Below, piece by piece: positions 49,931 through 59,032 of a stretch of 64,000 bases of DNA; the first letter of the stretch is position 1; every line of letters starts with the position of its first letter. The stretch is from Synechococcus sp. CS-1325. Lineage in GTDB: Bacteria > Cyanobacteriota > Cyanobacteriia > PCC-6307 > Cyanobiaceae. The stretch covers positions 62,001-126,000 of the forward strand of contig JAHLYW010000043.1 of the NCBI GenBank assembly GCA_025128135.1, in the 5' to 3' direction. The position numbers and the translations under genes are program-made. The notes beneath the pieces are model-generated. The model was not told the origin of the DNA and ran no database searches. It saw nothing but the letters and a program-made list of their open reading frames with translations.

Positions 49931-51247
49931 TTGACATCGGCCCCCGTCTCGGTTCCAGCCCTGAACACCACCCGCTCCAAGGAACTTTTCGCCGCTGCCC
50001 AGAAGCTGATGCCGGGCGGCGTCAATTCGCCGGTGCGGGCCTTTCGCTCCGTCGGCGGCGAGCCGGTCGTGTTCGATCGGGTCCAGGGGGCCTACGCCTG
50101 GGATGTGGACGGCAACCGCTACATCGATTACATCGGCTCCTGGGGGCCGGCGATCTGCGGCCATGCCCACCCGAAGGTGATCGGCGCCCTGCGTAACGCG
50201 CTCGGCAAGGGCACCAGCTTCGGCGCCCCCTGCGCCCTGGAGAACCAGCTGGCCCAGATGGTGATCGATGCCGTCCCCTCCGTGGAGATGGTGCGCTTCG
50301 TGAACTCCGGCACCGAAGCCTGCATGTCGGTGCTGCGGCTGATGCGGGCCTTCACCGGGCGCGAAAAGCTGATCAAGTTCGAGGGCTGCTATCACGGCCA
50401 CGCCGACATGTTCCTGGTCAAGGCGGGCTCGGGCGTGGCCACGCTCGGCCTGCCCGATTCCCCCGGCGTGCCCCGCAGCACCACCGCCAGCACGCTCACG
50501 GCTCCTTACAACGATCTCGAAGCGGTCAAGCGGCTGTTCGCCGAAAACCCCGGTGAAATCGCCGGCGTGATCCTGGAGCCGGTGGTGGGCAACGCCGGCT
50601 TCCTGCCTCCCGAACCAGGCTTCCTGGAGGGCCTGCGCGAGATCACCACCGAAAACGGCGCCCTGCTCACCTTCGATGAAGTGATGACCGGCTTCCGCAT
50701 CGCCTACGGCGGCGCCCAGGCCAAGTTCGGCATCACCCCTGATCTCACCACCCTCGGCAAGGTGATCGGCGGCGGTCTGCCCGTGGGTGCCTACGGCGGC
50801 CGCGCCGAGATCATGGCGATGGTGGCCCCGGCCGGACCGATGTATCAGGCGGGAACCCTCAGCGGCAACCCCCTGGCGATGACCGCCGGCATTCACACCC
50901 TTGAACTGCTGCGCCAGAGCGGCACCTACGAAAAACTCGAAGCCACCACCTCGCGGCTGATTGCGGGGATCCTGGCGGCCGGCAAGGATGCCGGCCTGCC
51001 GATCTGCGGCGGCAGCATCAGTGCCATGTTCGGCTTCTTCCTCTGCGACGGTCCGGTGCGCAACTTCGAGCAAGCCAAGGCCGCCGACACCGAGCGGTTC
51101 GGCAAGCTGCATCGGGCCATGCTGGAGCGGGGCATCTACCTGGCGCCGAGCGCCTTCGAAGCCGGCTTCACCTCCCTGGCCCACTCCGACGAAGACATCG
51201 ACGCCACCCTGGAGGCGTTCCGCGACAGCTTCGCCGCCATCGCCTGA
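49931..51247 (+). CDS. hemL: glutamate-1-semialdehyde 2,1-aminomutase
   Basis: A 438-residue PLP enzyme that converts glutamate-1-semialdehyde to 5-aminolevulinate for chlorophyll, haem and bilin synthesis. Landmarks: [81 protein letters not shown] (PLP Asp) and [17 protein letters not shown], where Lys forms the Schiff base. The length matches the family from TTG 49931. Divergent from glcD with 154 bases between; six bases before the Liv-type binding protein. Confidence 0.95.
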   Translation: MTSAPVSVPALNTTRSKELFAAAQKLMPGGVNSPVRAFRSVGGEPVVFDRVQGAYAWDVDGNRYIDYIGSWGPAICGHAHPKVIGALRNALGKGTSFGAPCALENQLAQMVIDAVPSVEMVRFVNSGTEACMSVLRLMRAFTGREKLIKFEGCYHGHADMFLVKAGSGVATLGLPDSPGVPRSTTASTLTAPYNDLEAVKRLFAENPGEIAGVILEPVVGNAGFLPPEPGFLEGLREITTENGALLTFDEVMTGFRIAYGGAQAKFGITPDLTTLGKVIGGGLPVGAYGGRAEIMAMVAPAGPMYQAGTLSGNPLAMTAGIHTLELLRQSGTYEKLEATTSRLIAGILAAGKDAGLPICGGSISAMFGFFLCDGPVRNFEQAKAADTERFGKLHRAMLERGIYLAPSAFEAGFTSLAHSDEDIDATLEAFRDSFAAIA

Positions 51248-51252
51248 GCGGC

Positions 51253-52446
51253 ATGCAGTTCCGCCTTCGCCCGCTCCCCCGCCTGCTGCTGGGGCTGAGC
51301 GGCCTCACTCTGGCCTTGGCTGGCTGCGCTTCCACCGGCAGCGACAAACCGCTCGATCTCAGCCAGGGGGTCCCGGTGGGGGCGGTGCTGGCTCTCACCA
51401 GCAACGCCAACGTGTATGGCCAGGATCAGCAGCTGGGTATGCAGCTCGCTGAGCGCTGGTTCAAGGGAAAAGTGATGCCGATCCGGCTGCGAATCGAGGA
51501 CGGCGGCGGCGACGAACAGGCGGCCAGTCAGGCCTTCAACCTGCTGATCGATGCGGGAGTGGTGGCGCTGATCGGCCCCACCCTGTCCCAGCAGGCCTTC
51601 GCCGCCGACCCGATCGCCCAGCGGCGCGGTGTCCCGGTGGTGGCGCCCTCCAACACCGCCGAGGGCATTCCCCAGATCGGCAGTTTCATCAGCCGTGTGT
51701 CGGCCTCCAGCGCCGTGATCGCGCCCCTGTCGATCAAGGCCGCCCTGAAGCGCGACCCATCGATCCGCCGCGCGGCGGTCTTCTTCGCCCAGGACGACGC
51801 CTACAGCAGCTCGGAAGCGGCGATCTTCCAGAGTGCTCTGGCCGCCAAGGGGCTGAAACCGGTCACCGTGCAACGCACCCAGCTCAACGACCAGGATTTC
51901 CAGAACCAGATCACCGCGGCGCTGCGGTTGAAGCCGGATCTGATCGTGATCTCGGCCCAGGCGGTGGATGGCGGCAACCTGATCCGCCAGCTCCGGGAAC
52001 TGGGCTACAAGGGCTCGATCGTGGTGGGCAACGGCATGAACACCCCGAACATCTACCCGATCTGTCAGGCCTATTGCGACGGCATCCTGATCGCCCAGGC
52101 CTACAGCCCCGAACTGGATTCGGCCATCAACAAGGCATTCGTGACGCTCTACAAGGAGGCCACCGGAGGCGCCATTCCCCCCCAGCTCTCCGCCCAAGCG
52201 TTCACCGCTTATCAGGTGGTGGCCGAAGCGCTCACCCGGCTCAACCGCCACACGCCCATCAACGGAAGGCCGCTGATCGAGGTGCGCCAGGAGCTGATGC
52301 AGGAGCTGCTGAGCGGTCGCTACGACACGCCCCTCGGCGCGATCGCCTTCACCCCCGAGGGTGAGGTGGTGCAGGAGCGCTTCCACGTGGCCGAGGTGCA
52401 GATGGAGCCGGGCGGACGGAGCGGTCGCTTCGCCCTGCTCGAATGA
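51253..52446 (+). CDS. amino-acid ABC transporter, LivJ-type binding lipoprotein
   Basis: A 397-residue type 1 periplasmic-binding protein. Signal peptide with lipobox LALAGC; then AVLALTSNANVYGQDQQLGM, VVALIGPTLSQQAFAADPIA, APSNTAEGIPQIGSFISRVS and SAQAFTAYQVVAEALTRL. It belongs to the branched-chain/neutral amino acid (LivJ/NatB) group and delivers its ligand to the downstream LivHM. The exact substrate cannot be read from sequence. Its last four bases overlap the livH-type start, opening a tightly packed operon. Confidence 0.88.
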   Translation: MQFRLRPLPRLLLGLSGLTLALAGCASTGSDKPLDLSQGVPVGAVLALTSNANVYGQDQQLGMQLAERWFKGKVMPIRLRIEDGGGDEQAASQAFNLLIDAGVVALIGPTLSQQAFAADPIAQRRGVPVVAPSNTAEGIPQIGSFISRVSASSAVIAPLSIKAALKRDPSIRRAAVFFAQDDAYSSSEAAIFQSALAAKGLKPVTVQRTQLNDQDFQNQITAALRLKPDLIVISAQAVDGGNLIRQLRELGYKGSIVVGNGMNTPNIYPICQAYCDGILIAQAYSPELDSAINKAFVTLYKEATGGAIPPQLSAQAFTAYQVVAEALTRLNRHTPINGRPLIEVRQELMQELLSGRYDTPLGAIAFTPEGEVVQERFHVAEVQMEPGGRSGRFALLE

Positions 52447-53387
52447 GCAGCGGCGTTGAGCACCTGCTTCAGGTCCTCTTCAACGGGCTGGCCAGCGGGG
52501 CGGTCTACGCCCTGTTCGCCCTTGGCTACACGCTGGTGTTCTCCGTGCTCGGAGTGATCAATTTCGCCCAGGGAGCGCTGTTCACGCTTGGGGCCTATTT
52601 CACCTACCTGTTGATCGGCGGGGCGGTGGGATCCAACGGAGCCCTCGCCGGCTTCCAGCTTCCGCTCGCCCTGCCGTTCTGGCTGGCCCTGCTGTTGGCC
52701 GGTGCCGGTGCCGCCGGGATGGGGCTGCTGGTGGAGGCCACCGCCTTCGCACCGCTGCGCCAACGGCGGGCGGAGCCGCTCCTCTTTCTGATCTCCAGCC
52801 TGGGGGCCGGGGTTGTGATCGTGAATGGAGTGCAGCTGCTGATGGGGGCCGAAAGCTATTCGATTCCAGCCGGCAGCCTGGGGAGACTGCCGGCTGCGGT
52901 TCTGATCGGTGGCGCCCAGGTGCGTACGGTGCAGCTGCTGCTGATGGCCGTGGCGGCCGTTGTGCTCGTGGTTCTCACCCTCTGGCTGGAGGGCAGCCGG
53001 CTCGGCAAGGCCCTGCAGGCCGTCTCGGAGGATCCTGTGACAGCGAGGCTGCTGGGCATCGATGCCGGGGCGATGATCCGGCTCGCCTTTGCCCTCAGCG
53101 GTTTTCTCGCCGGTGTCGCCGGTGGGCTGGTGGCCCTCAGCGTGAGCATCGCCGGGCCCTACTTCGGCATCGGCTTCGGACTCAAGGGGCTGGGAGTGCT
53201 GGTGCTCGGAGGGCTGGGCAGTGTGCCGGGGGCCATGCTCGGCGGGCTGGTGGTGGGGCTGGCTGAGGCGCTGGTGCCGGCTGAATTCTCCGGCTACAAG
53301 GACGGGGTTGCCTATGGCTTTCTGTTCCTGGTGCTGCTGCTCCGGCCCCGGGGTCTGCTGGGCAAAGCCACGGTCAGCAAGGTGTGA
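52443..53387 (+). CDS. amino-acid ABC transporter permease, LivH type
   Basis: A 314-residue permease with eight helices. Family signature LFNGLASGAVYALFALGYTL at the start, VLGVINFAQGALFTLGAYF, and the ATPase-contact loop GKALQAVSEDPVTARLLGID near residue 185. It forms a heterodimer with the next product. The stop overlaps the next start by four bases (GTGA). Confidence 0.9.
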   Translation: MSSGVEHLLQVLFNGLASGAVYALFALGYTLVFSVLGVINFAQGALFTLGAYFTYLLIGGAVGSNGALAGFQLPLALPFWLALLLAGAGAAGMGLLVEATAFAPLRQRRAEPLLFLISSLGAGVVIVNGVQLLMGAESYSIPAGSLGRLPAAVLIGGAQVRTVQLLLMAVAAVVLVVLTLWLEGSRLGKALQAVSEDPVTARLLGIDAGAMIRLAFALSGFLAGVAGGLVALSVSIAGPYFGIGFGLKGLGVLVLGGLGSVPGAMLGGLVVGLAEALVPAEFSGYKDGVAYGFLFLVLLLRPRGLLGKATVSKV

Positions 53388-54298
53388 GTGACCTCTCCCT
53401 GCTGGTTCAGATGGGGCTCGGCGCTCTGCTCGCCCTTTCGGTGTACCTGCCGTTGCGCTGCGGACAACTCTCGCTTGCCACCCCGGGCTTCTATGCGATC
53501 GGCGGCTATGTGGCGGCCCTGCTCTCCACACGCTGGCCCGCCCTGGCCGCTGCTGGTGCAGGTGGGCTCTACCCGTTGCCCGCACTGCTGCTGGAGATGG
53601 TCCTGGCCGTGGGACTGGCGGTCGGGCTTGCTCTGCTGATCGGCCGACCGGTGCTGAAGCTGCGGGGCATCTACCTGGCCATCGCCACGATCGCCCTGGT
53701 TGAGATCCTACGGGTGGTGAACCTCAACGCCGGCTGGAGCGGTGGGGCCGTGGGGATCTTCGCGATTCCACAGCCGTTCGATGGTCCCGGCGGCTACCTG
53801 GTCTGCACGGCGCTGCTGCTGGCGCTCTGCTGCTGGTTCTGCGCCCGACTGGAGCAGACGCGTCTGGGGCGGGCGATGGCTGCGATCCGGGAAGACGAAC
53901 TGGCGACGCGCTGCATGGGGGTGCCCACGGCCCAGGTGGCCTTGAGCGCCTTCGTGCTGAGTGCCGCGATCGCGGCCCTCACCGGAGTGGTGGCCGCCCA
54001 TTTCCTCAACACCTGGAACGCCCGCCAGGGTGGCTTCGATGCCAGCATCACCACCCTGGCCTTCGTGGTGTTCGGTGGATCCCGCACCTGGCTCGGGCCG
54101 GTGCTGGGTGGCCTGGTGCTCACAGCCCTGCCGGAACTGCTGCGGCCGGTCGGTGACCTGCGCCTGATCGTGTTCGGCCTGGTGATCCTGGTGGGCCCGA
54201 TCCTGGCGCCCCAGGGGCTGATCACGCCGGAGAGGCTGGCCGCCCTGGCACGGGCCTTCCCGGCTCGCGCCGCAGGCGGCAACGGAGTTCGCCGGTGA
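53384..54298 (+). CDS. amino-acid ABC transporter permease, LivM type
   Basis: A 304-residue permease with about nine helices. Landmarks: LRCGQLSLATPGFYAIGGYV, LKLRGIYLAIATIALVEILR, the contact loop GRAMAAIREDELATRCMGVP, and GGSRTWLGPVLGGLVLTALP. GTG 53384 overlaps the livH-type stop, and its own stop overlaps the ATPase start, so translation is coupled along the operon. Confidence 0.9.
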   Translation: MSDLSLLVQMGLGALLALSVYLPLRCGQLSLATPGFYAIGGYVAALLSTRWPALAAAGAGGLYPLPALLLEMVLAVGLAVGLALLIGRPVLKLRGIYLAIATIALVEILRVVNLNAGWSGGAVGIFAIPQPFDGPGGYLVCTALLLALCCWFCARLEQTRLGRAMAAIREDELATRCMGVPTAQVALSAFVLSAAIAALTGVVAAHFLNTWNARQGGFDASITTLAFVVFGGSRTWLGPVLGGLVLTALPELLRPVGDLRLIVFGLVILVGPILAPQGLITPERLAALARAFPARAAGGNGVRR

Positions 54299-55068
54299 CG
54301 GCACCACCCCTGCTGGAGCTGGAGGGACTTTCCAGGAGCTTCGGCGGGCTGGTCGCGGTCAACCAGGTGTCGCTGCAGGTGCAGGAAGGCACGATCACGG
54401 GCCTGATCGGACCGAACGGGGCCGGCAAGACCACGCTCTTCAATCTGATCTCCGGGCTGACGCCCCCCCATGCCGGTCGCATCCTCTGGCAGGGTGCGGC
54501 TATCGGTGGCCTGCCACCGGAGCGGGTGAACCGGCTGGGCATCGCCCGCACCTTCCAGAATCTGCGCCTGTTCGGACCGCTCAGCTGCCTCGACAACGTG
54601 CTGGTGGGCCTGCACAGCGCCGACCGATCGCCGCTGCTTGCCGGACTGCTCAACCGGCCCGCCTTCCGTCGCCAGCAGGACCAGCTTCGGCAACGGGCCC
54701 ACGAACTGCTGGAGCTGCTGGAGCTCGATCGGCTGGCCGATCAACCGGCCGACAGCCTTGCCTACGGCCACAGACGCCGACTGGAGATTGCCCGTGCCCT
54801 GGCAACCGGCCCCAGGCTGCTGCTGCTCGATGAACCGGCCGCCGGCATGAACCCCGCGGAGAAAGCGGCGCTGGCCGACCTGATTGAGAGGCTGCGCCAG
54901 CGCTTCAACCTCACCGTGCTGGTGATCGAACACCACGTGCCGCTGATGATGCGCCTCTGCGATCGCCTGGCGGTCCTCAACTTCGGCCAGCGGATCGCGG
55001 AAGGAACCCCCGCCGAGGTGCGCAGCGATCCGCTGGTGATCGAGGCCTACCTGGGGAGCCAGGCATGA
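54295..55068 (+). CDS. amino-acid ABC transporter ATPase, LivG type
   Basis: A 257-residue ABC ATPase. Walker A GPNGAGKTTLFNLISGL, Q-loop RTFQNLRLF, signature SLAYGHRRR (degenerate LSGGQ, normal for LivG), Walker B LLLLDEPAAGMNP and H-loop VIEHHV. GTG 54295 overlaps the livM-type stop. It pairs with the LivF-type ATPase that follows. Confidence 0.92.
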   Translation: MTAPPLLELEGLSRSFGGLVAVNQVSLQVQEGTITGLIGPNGAGKTTLFNLISGLTPPHAGRILWQGAAIGGLPPERVNRLGIARTFQNLRLFGPLSCLDNVLVGLHSADRSPLLAGLLNRPAFRRQQDQLRQRAHELLELLELDRLADQPADSLAYGHRRRLEIARALATGPRLLLLDEPAAGMNPAEKAALADLIERLRQRFNLTVLVIEHHVPLMMRLCDRLAVLNFGQRIAEGTPAEVRSDPLVIEAYLGSQA

Positions 55069-55799
55069 CCCCGGCACCCCCTGGCCCCGCCCCTCTGCTC
55101 GCCCTGCGGGGGCTCACGATCCGCTACGGAGCGATCGAGGCCCTCAGCAACCTCGACCTGGACATCCACAGCGGCGAGCTGGTGGCGCTGCTCGGTGCCA
55201 ATGGGGCCGGCAAGAGCACGGCGCTCCGGGCCATCTCCCGACTGGTGGATGCGGCGGCGGGAACGGTGGAGTGGAAGGGGCGCCCGCTCGCAGCGTTGTC
55301 CACCGAAGCCACCGTGCGCCTGGGCATCGGCCACTGCCCGGAAGGCCGCCGGGTGCTGGCCCGCCAGAGCGTGGCCACCAATCTGGAACTGGGCGCCTTC
55401 CTGCGGCGTGATACCAAGGCCATCCAGACTGATCTGGACTGGTGCTACAGCCTGTTTCCGCGCCTGGCCGATCGGCGCCGTCAACTGGCCGGCAGCCTCT
55501 CGGGGGGAGAGCAACAAATGCTGGCGATCGCCCGTTCCCTGATGGGACGGCCCGAAGTGCTGATGCTCGATGAGCCGAGTCTTGGCCTCGCCCCCAGGCT
55601 GGTGGAAGACCTGATGGCCGTTCTGCGCGATCTTCACAGCCAGGGACTCACGATCCTGCTGGTGGAGCAGAACGCGCTGGCAGCGCTAGCGATCGCCGAC
55701 CGGGGCGTGGTTCTCGAGGCCGGCAGCGTGCGGTTGCGCGGCTCTGCCACCGCGTTGCTCAGCGACGACCACCTGCGAGCCAGCTACCTGGGCTCGTGA
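55065..55799 (+). CDS. amino-acid ABC transporter ATPase, LivF type
   Basis: A 244-residue ABC ATPase. Walker A GANGAGKSTALRAISR, signature SLSGGEQQMLAIARSL, Walker B VLMLDEPSLGLAP and the LivF mark LLVEQNALAALAIADRG. Last gene of the five-gene transporter; ATG 55065 overlaps the previous stop. The NDH-2 gene starts 46 bases later and may be read from the same transcript. Confidence 0.92.
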   Translation: MTPAPPGPAPLLALRGLTIRYGAIEALSNLDLDIHSGELVALLGANGAGKSTALRAISRLVDAAAGTVEWKGRPLAALSTEATVRLGIGHCPEGRRVLARQSVATNLELGAFLRRDTKAIQTDLDWCYSLFPRLADRRRQLAGSLSGGEQQMLAIARSLMGRPEVLMLDEPSLGLAPRLVEDLMAVLRDLHSQGLTILLVEQNALAALAIADRGVVLEAGSVRLRGSATALLSDDHLRASYLGS

Positions 55800-55845
55800 A
55801 CCGCAGTGCCCTGAATAGGCTTCAAGCCATCCGGCCTGCATCCCC

Positions 55846-57222
55846 ATGCCCCGCGAGCGCTTCTTTCTGGAGTTGGAGCCGCCGGCTGAAGCGCTGCGCG
55901 ATCGCCCCCATGTGGTGATCGTGGGCGGTGGCTTCGCGGGCCTGGCCGCCTGCAAGGCCCTGGCCGGTGCCGATCTGCGCGTGACGCTGATCGACAAGCG
56001 CAACTACAACCTCTTCCAACCGCTGCTGTATCAGGTGTCCACCGGGCTGGTGGCCCCAGGGGATGTGACCGTGCCCCTGCGGCTGCTGGTGGGTGGCCAG
56101 CGCAACGTGCAGGTGCTGATGGGGGAGGTGAAGGAAATCGATGCGGACGCCAAGGAGCTGGTGTTCAACGAGCGCCGCTTGAGCTACGACCAGCTGATCC
56201 TGGCGGCGGGCTCCGGCAGCTCCTACTTCGGCCACGACGACTGGCAGGCGATCGCCCCGCCGATGAAGCAGCTGGACGACGCCCTGGAGATCCGCGAGCG
56301 CCTGCTGCTGGCGATGGAGGAGGCGGAGCAGACACCCGAGGCAAAGAAGCGGCGCTTGCTGCAGTCGGTGGTGGTGGTGGGGGGTGGACCCACCGGCTGT
56401 GAGCTGGCGGGGTCGGTGTCGGAGCTGCTGCGCCACGCCATGGCGCGGGATTTCCGCCAGCTCGATCCCGACGACACCCGCATCCTGCTGGTGGATCCCG
56501 GCGACCGCCTGCTGCGCGGCATGCATCCCGACCTGGGCGAAGGCGCCCGGCGCTTCCTGGAATCGATCGGCGTGGAGGTGCTGCTGGGGGGCCGGGTGAA
56601 GGCGATCGAGCCGGGCCGCGTCACGATCAGCACCGCTGCCGGGGAGCAGGTGCGGGAGGCGGCCACCGTGTGCTGGACGGCCGGGGTGAAGGCGTCCCCA
56701 CTGGGCGCCCGGCTGGCCGAGGCCACCGGCGTGCCGCTTGATCGGGGCGGCCGGGTGCCGGTGGACGCCGATTTCTGCGTGCCCGGCCATCCCGAGATCC
56801 GGGTGGTGGGTGACCTGTGCGCCTACGCACCCAGCCCCGGAGCCCCTCCGCTGCCGGGGCTGGCCAGTGTGGCCGTGCAGATGGGCAGCTGGGTGGCCCG
56901 TGACCTGCGGGCCGGGCTGGAGGGCCGCCGCCAGGTGCCGTTTCGCTTTGTGGATTTCGGCTCGATGGCAATGCTGGGGCGCCTGCACGCCGAGGCTGAC
57001 CTGCGCGGCTGGCGAGTGGACGGCCCGCTGGGCTGGCTGATCTGGGGCGTGGCCCACCTGGGCTTCATGCCCGCCAACGAGAACCGGGTGAGCCTGCTGA
57101 CCAAATGGCTCTGGGCGATCGCCGCCCGACAGCGCGGCTCCCTGCTGATCATGGGAGAACCGCGCTTTGAGGAAGCCGAGGCCGTGAGCCCTGCCGCTAC
57201 AGACCCGGGCTGCTCTGCATGA
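55846..57222 (+). CDS. type 2 NADH dehydrogenase (NDH-2)
   Basis: A 458-residue FAD enzyme that passes electrons from NAD(P)H to quinone at the membrane without pumping protons. FAD motif VIVGGGFAGLAACKAL near residue 22; NAD motif VVVVGGGPTGCELAGSVSEL near 175; quinone/FAD segments NLFQPLLYQVSTGL and GDLCAYAP (FAD ribityl Asp). The C-terminus has an amphipathic, basic-aromatic part (LTKWLWAIAARQRGSLLI) that may anchor it. It overlaps the convergent SDR gene by 26 bases. Confidence 0.88.
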   Translation: MPRERFFLELEPPAEALRDRPHVVIVGGGFAGLAACKALAGADLRVTLIDKRNYNLFQPLLYQVSTGLVAPGDVTVPLRLLVGGQRNVQVLMGEVKEIDADAKELVFNERRLSYDQLILAAGSGSSYFGHDDWQAIAPPMKQLDDALEIRERLLLAMEEAEQTPEAKKRRLLQSVVVVGGGPTGCELAGSVSELLRHAMARDFRQLDPDDTRILLVDPGDRLLRGMHPDLGEGARRFLESIGVEVLLGGRVKAIEPGRVTISTAAGEQVREAATVCWTAGVKASPLGARLAEATGVPLDRGGRVPVDADFCVPGHPEIRVVGDLCAYAPSPGAPPLPGLASVAVQMGSWVARDLRAGLEGRRQVPFRFVDFGSMAMLGRLHAEADLRGWRVDGPLGWLIWGVAHLGFMPANENRVSLLTKWLWAIAARQRGSLLIMGEPRFEEAEAVSPAATDPGCSA

Positions 57223-58015
57223 TGCCGCCATCGGCAAAGATCGTGGTGGCGGTGATGTAGCTGGCGTCGTCGCTGGCGAGGAAGGCCACCACGCTGGCCA
57301 CCTCTTCAGGCCGGGCCATGCGGCCCAGTGGGATGGCGGCATCCAGCTTGGCCATCAGCTCCGGATCCTTCATCGTGGCGTCGTTGATCGGAGTGGCCAC
57401 GGCGCCCGGGCCCACATTCACCACGGTGATGCCGTGAGGCGCCAGCTCCAGGGCGGCGGTGCGGGTGAGCATGCGCATGCCGCCTTTGGCCAGGCAATAG
57501 GGCGTGTTGTTGGGCATCGGCCAGTCTTCGTGAACCGAGGAGATGTTGATGATGCGGCCACCGCCGCCCTGGGCGATCATCTGCCTGGCAGCAAACTGAG
57601 TGGCGAAGAAAACACCGCGCAGGTTCACATCCAGCACCTTGTCGTAGTCATCGGGGGTGGTGGTGAGAATGGAGGTGCGGGTTTCGATGCCGGCGTTGTT
57701 CACCATCACATCAATGCGCCCGTATTTCTCCACCGCCGCATCCACCAGCCGCTGAAGATCCTCCAGCTTCGCCACATCAGCCTGCACACCGAAGCTGCTG
57801 CCGCCGAACGAGCCGATCTCCCGCTCGATCTCCTCGGTGGCCTCCGGGTGAGAGCGGTAGTCGATCACCACCTTGGCGCCGCGGTGGGCGAGGGCTTCGA
57901 CGATCGCCTTGCCGATGCCGCTGTTGCCGCCGGTCACGATCGCCACCTTGCCCTCCAGCAGCTTGGCCAGGGTGCGGAGGGCGTCGGGATTGACGGTGCT
58001 GGTCACGGAATCCAT
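57197..58015 (-). CDS. short-chain dehydrogenase, glucose-1-dehydrogenase-like
   Basis: A 272-residue classical SDR. Cofactor motif TGGNSGIGKAI; the Asp/Arg after beta-2 (IDYRSHPEATEE) suggests NADPH use. NNAG motif present; the catalytic Ser in NISSVHEDWPMP and the YCLAK Tyr/Lys pair complete the active site; C-terminal FLASDDASYITATTIFADGG. This pattern matches glucose 1-dehydrogenase/3-oxoacyl reductase relatives; substrate uncertain. ATG 58015 is the start; the very long upstream frame is a shadow of the DMT permease gene. Confidence 0.88.
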   Translation of the reverse strand: MDSVTSTVNPDALRTLAKLLEGKVAIVTGGNSGIGKAIVEALAHRGAKVVIDYRSHPEATEEIEREIGSFGGSSFGVQADVAKLEDLQRLVDAAVEKYGRIDVMVNNAGIETRTSILTTTPDDYDKVLDVNLRGVFFATQFAARQMIAQGGGGRIINISSVHEDWPMPNNTPYCLAKGGMRMLTRTAALELAPHGITVVNVGPGAVATPINDATMKDPELMAKLDAAIPLGRMARPEEVASVVAFLASDDASYITATTIFADGGIMQSSPGL

Positions 58016-58063
58016 GGGTGACAGGGCCGACTTTGAAGGTAAGCATGGGCCCACCGGGCAGGG

Positions 58064-59032
58064 TTGAGCGCCGTGGCGAATGTGACTCCATCCACACCCC
58101 AACAGGCGGACGCCGCATCGATGCGCTCCCTGCTGCTGGGGGCCGCCCTGCTGGTGCTGGCCTTCCTGGCGAACACCGCCCAGAGCGCCTTCGGCAAAGC
58201 GCTCGGCAGTGGCATGGGGCCCGTGCCATTCACCTGGCTCACGTTCGTGATCGCCCTGGTGTTGATCCTCCCCTGGGTGCTGTGGCGTGGTGGCCGTGAT
58301 CTGCGCACCGCTGTGCCGCTGCTGCACCTGCTGCGCAGTTGCACCGGGCTGGCGGGTTTCTTCCTGTTCATCACCGCCGCGCGGCTGGTGAATCTGGTCA
58401 ACGCCAATGTGCTGCTCAACACCACGCCGCTGTTCATCCCGCTGCTGAGCTGGCTGGTGCTCGGCCAGCGGGTGCCCCGGGTGCTGTGGGGCTGCCTCGG
58501 CATCGGCTTTGCCGGCATGGTGATCGTGGTGCAGCCCAACGCCTCCCTGCTCACCCGTCCCGGCGATCTGCTGGGCCTGGCCGCCGGCCTGCTCTGCGCC
58601 GTGGAATTCCTGGCCGTGAAACGGCTCGACCGCAGCGAAGCGCCGCTCACCCAGATGATCTATTTCCTGCTCATCGGCAGCGCCGGCTCCAGCGTGGCGA
58701 TGCTCGGCCCCCTGCGGCCCGAGGGGCCGATCGCTGCACTGCTGGGCGGGCTGGAGGCCAGCCAGTGGCTCACGGTGCTGGCCTCCGGCTTCTGCCTGGC
58801 CTGCTTTCAGTTTCTGCTGATCAAGGCCTACACCTATGCCGAACCTGGTGCGATCGGCGCCTTTCAATATTCCTCGGTGGTGTTCGCCGGCCTGATCGGC
58901 TGGATCTGGTTTGCCGAACAACCCACGCTTGCGGTTTGGCTCGGCACCGCCTTGATCAGCCTGGGCGGCGTGCTCAGCATCGTGTTGCAGCGCCCCGGCG
59001 GCACCCCCCCAGCAGGCACCACCAGCCCATGA
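58064..59032 (+). CDS. EamA/DMT-family transporter
   Basis: A 322-residue membrane protein with ten helices in two EamA repeats. Landmarks: LLHLLRSCTGLAGFFLFITA, NVLLNTTPLFIPLLSWLVLG in repeat 1, and QYSSVVFAGLIGWIWFAEQP in repeat 2. DMT members export metabolites such as amino acids; the substrate is not readable here. TTG 58064 is used, with GTG 58073 as alternative. The stop overlaps the next ATG (ATGA), so it is coupled to the VOC gene. Confidence 0.88.
   Translation: MSAVANVTPSTPQQADAASMRSLLLGAALLVLAFLANTAQSAFGKALGSGMGPVPFTWLTFVIALVLILPWVLWRGGRDLRTAVPLLHLLRSCTGLAGFFLFITAARLVNLVNANVLLNTTPLFIPLLSWLVLGQRVPRVLWGCLGIGFAGMVIVVQPNASLLTRPGDLLGLAAGLLCAVEFLAVKRLDRSEAPLTQMIYFLLIGSAGSSVAMLGPLRPEGPIAALLGGLEASQWLTVLASGFCLACFQFLLIKAYTYAEPGAIGAFQYSSVVFAGLIGWIWFAEQPTLAVWLGTALISLGGVLSIVLQRPGGTPPAGTTSP

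Noticed and set aside
57197..58921. SDR gene read as a 574-residue protein
   Set aside because: The N-terminal 300 residues are the antisense of the DMT permease gene; the SDR fold starts a few residues after ATG 58015.
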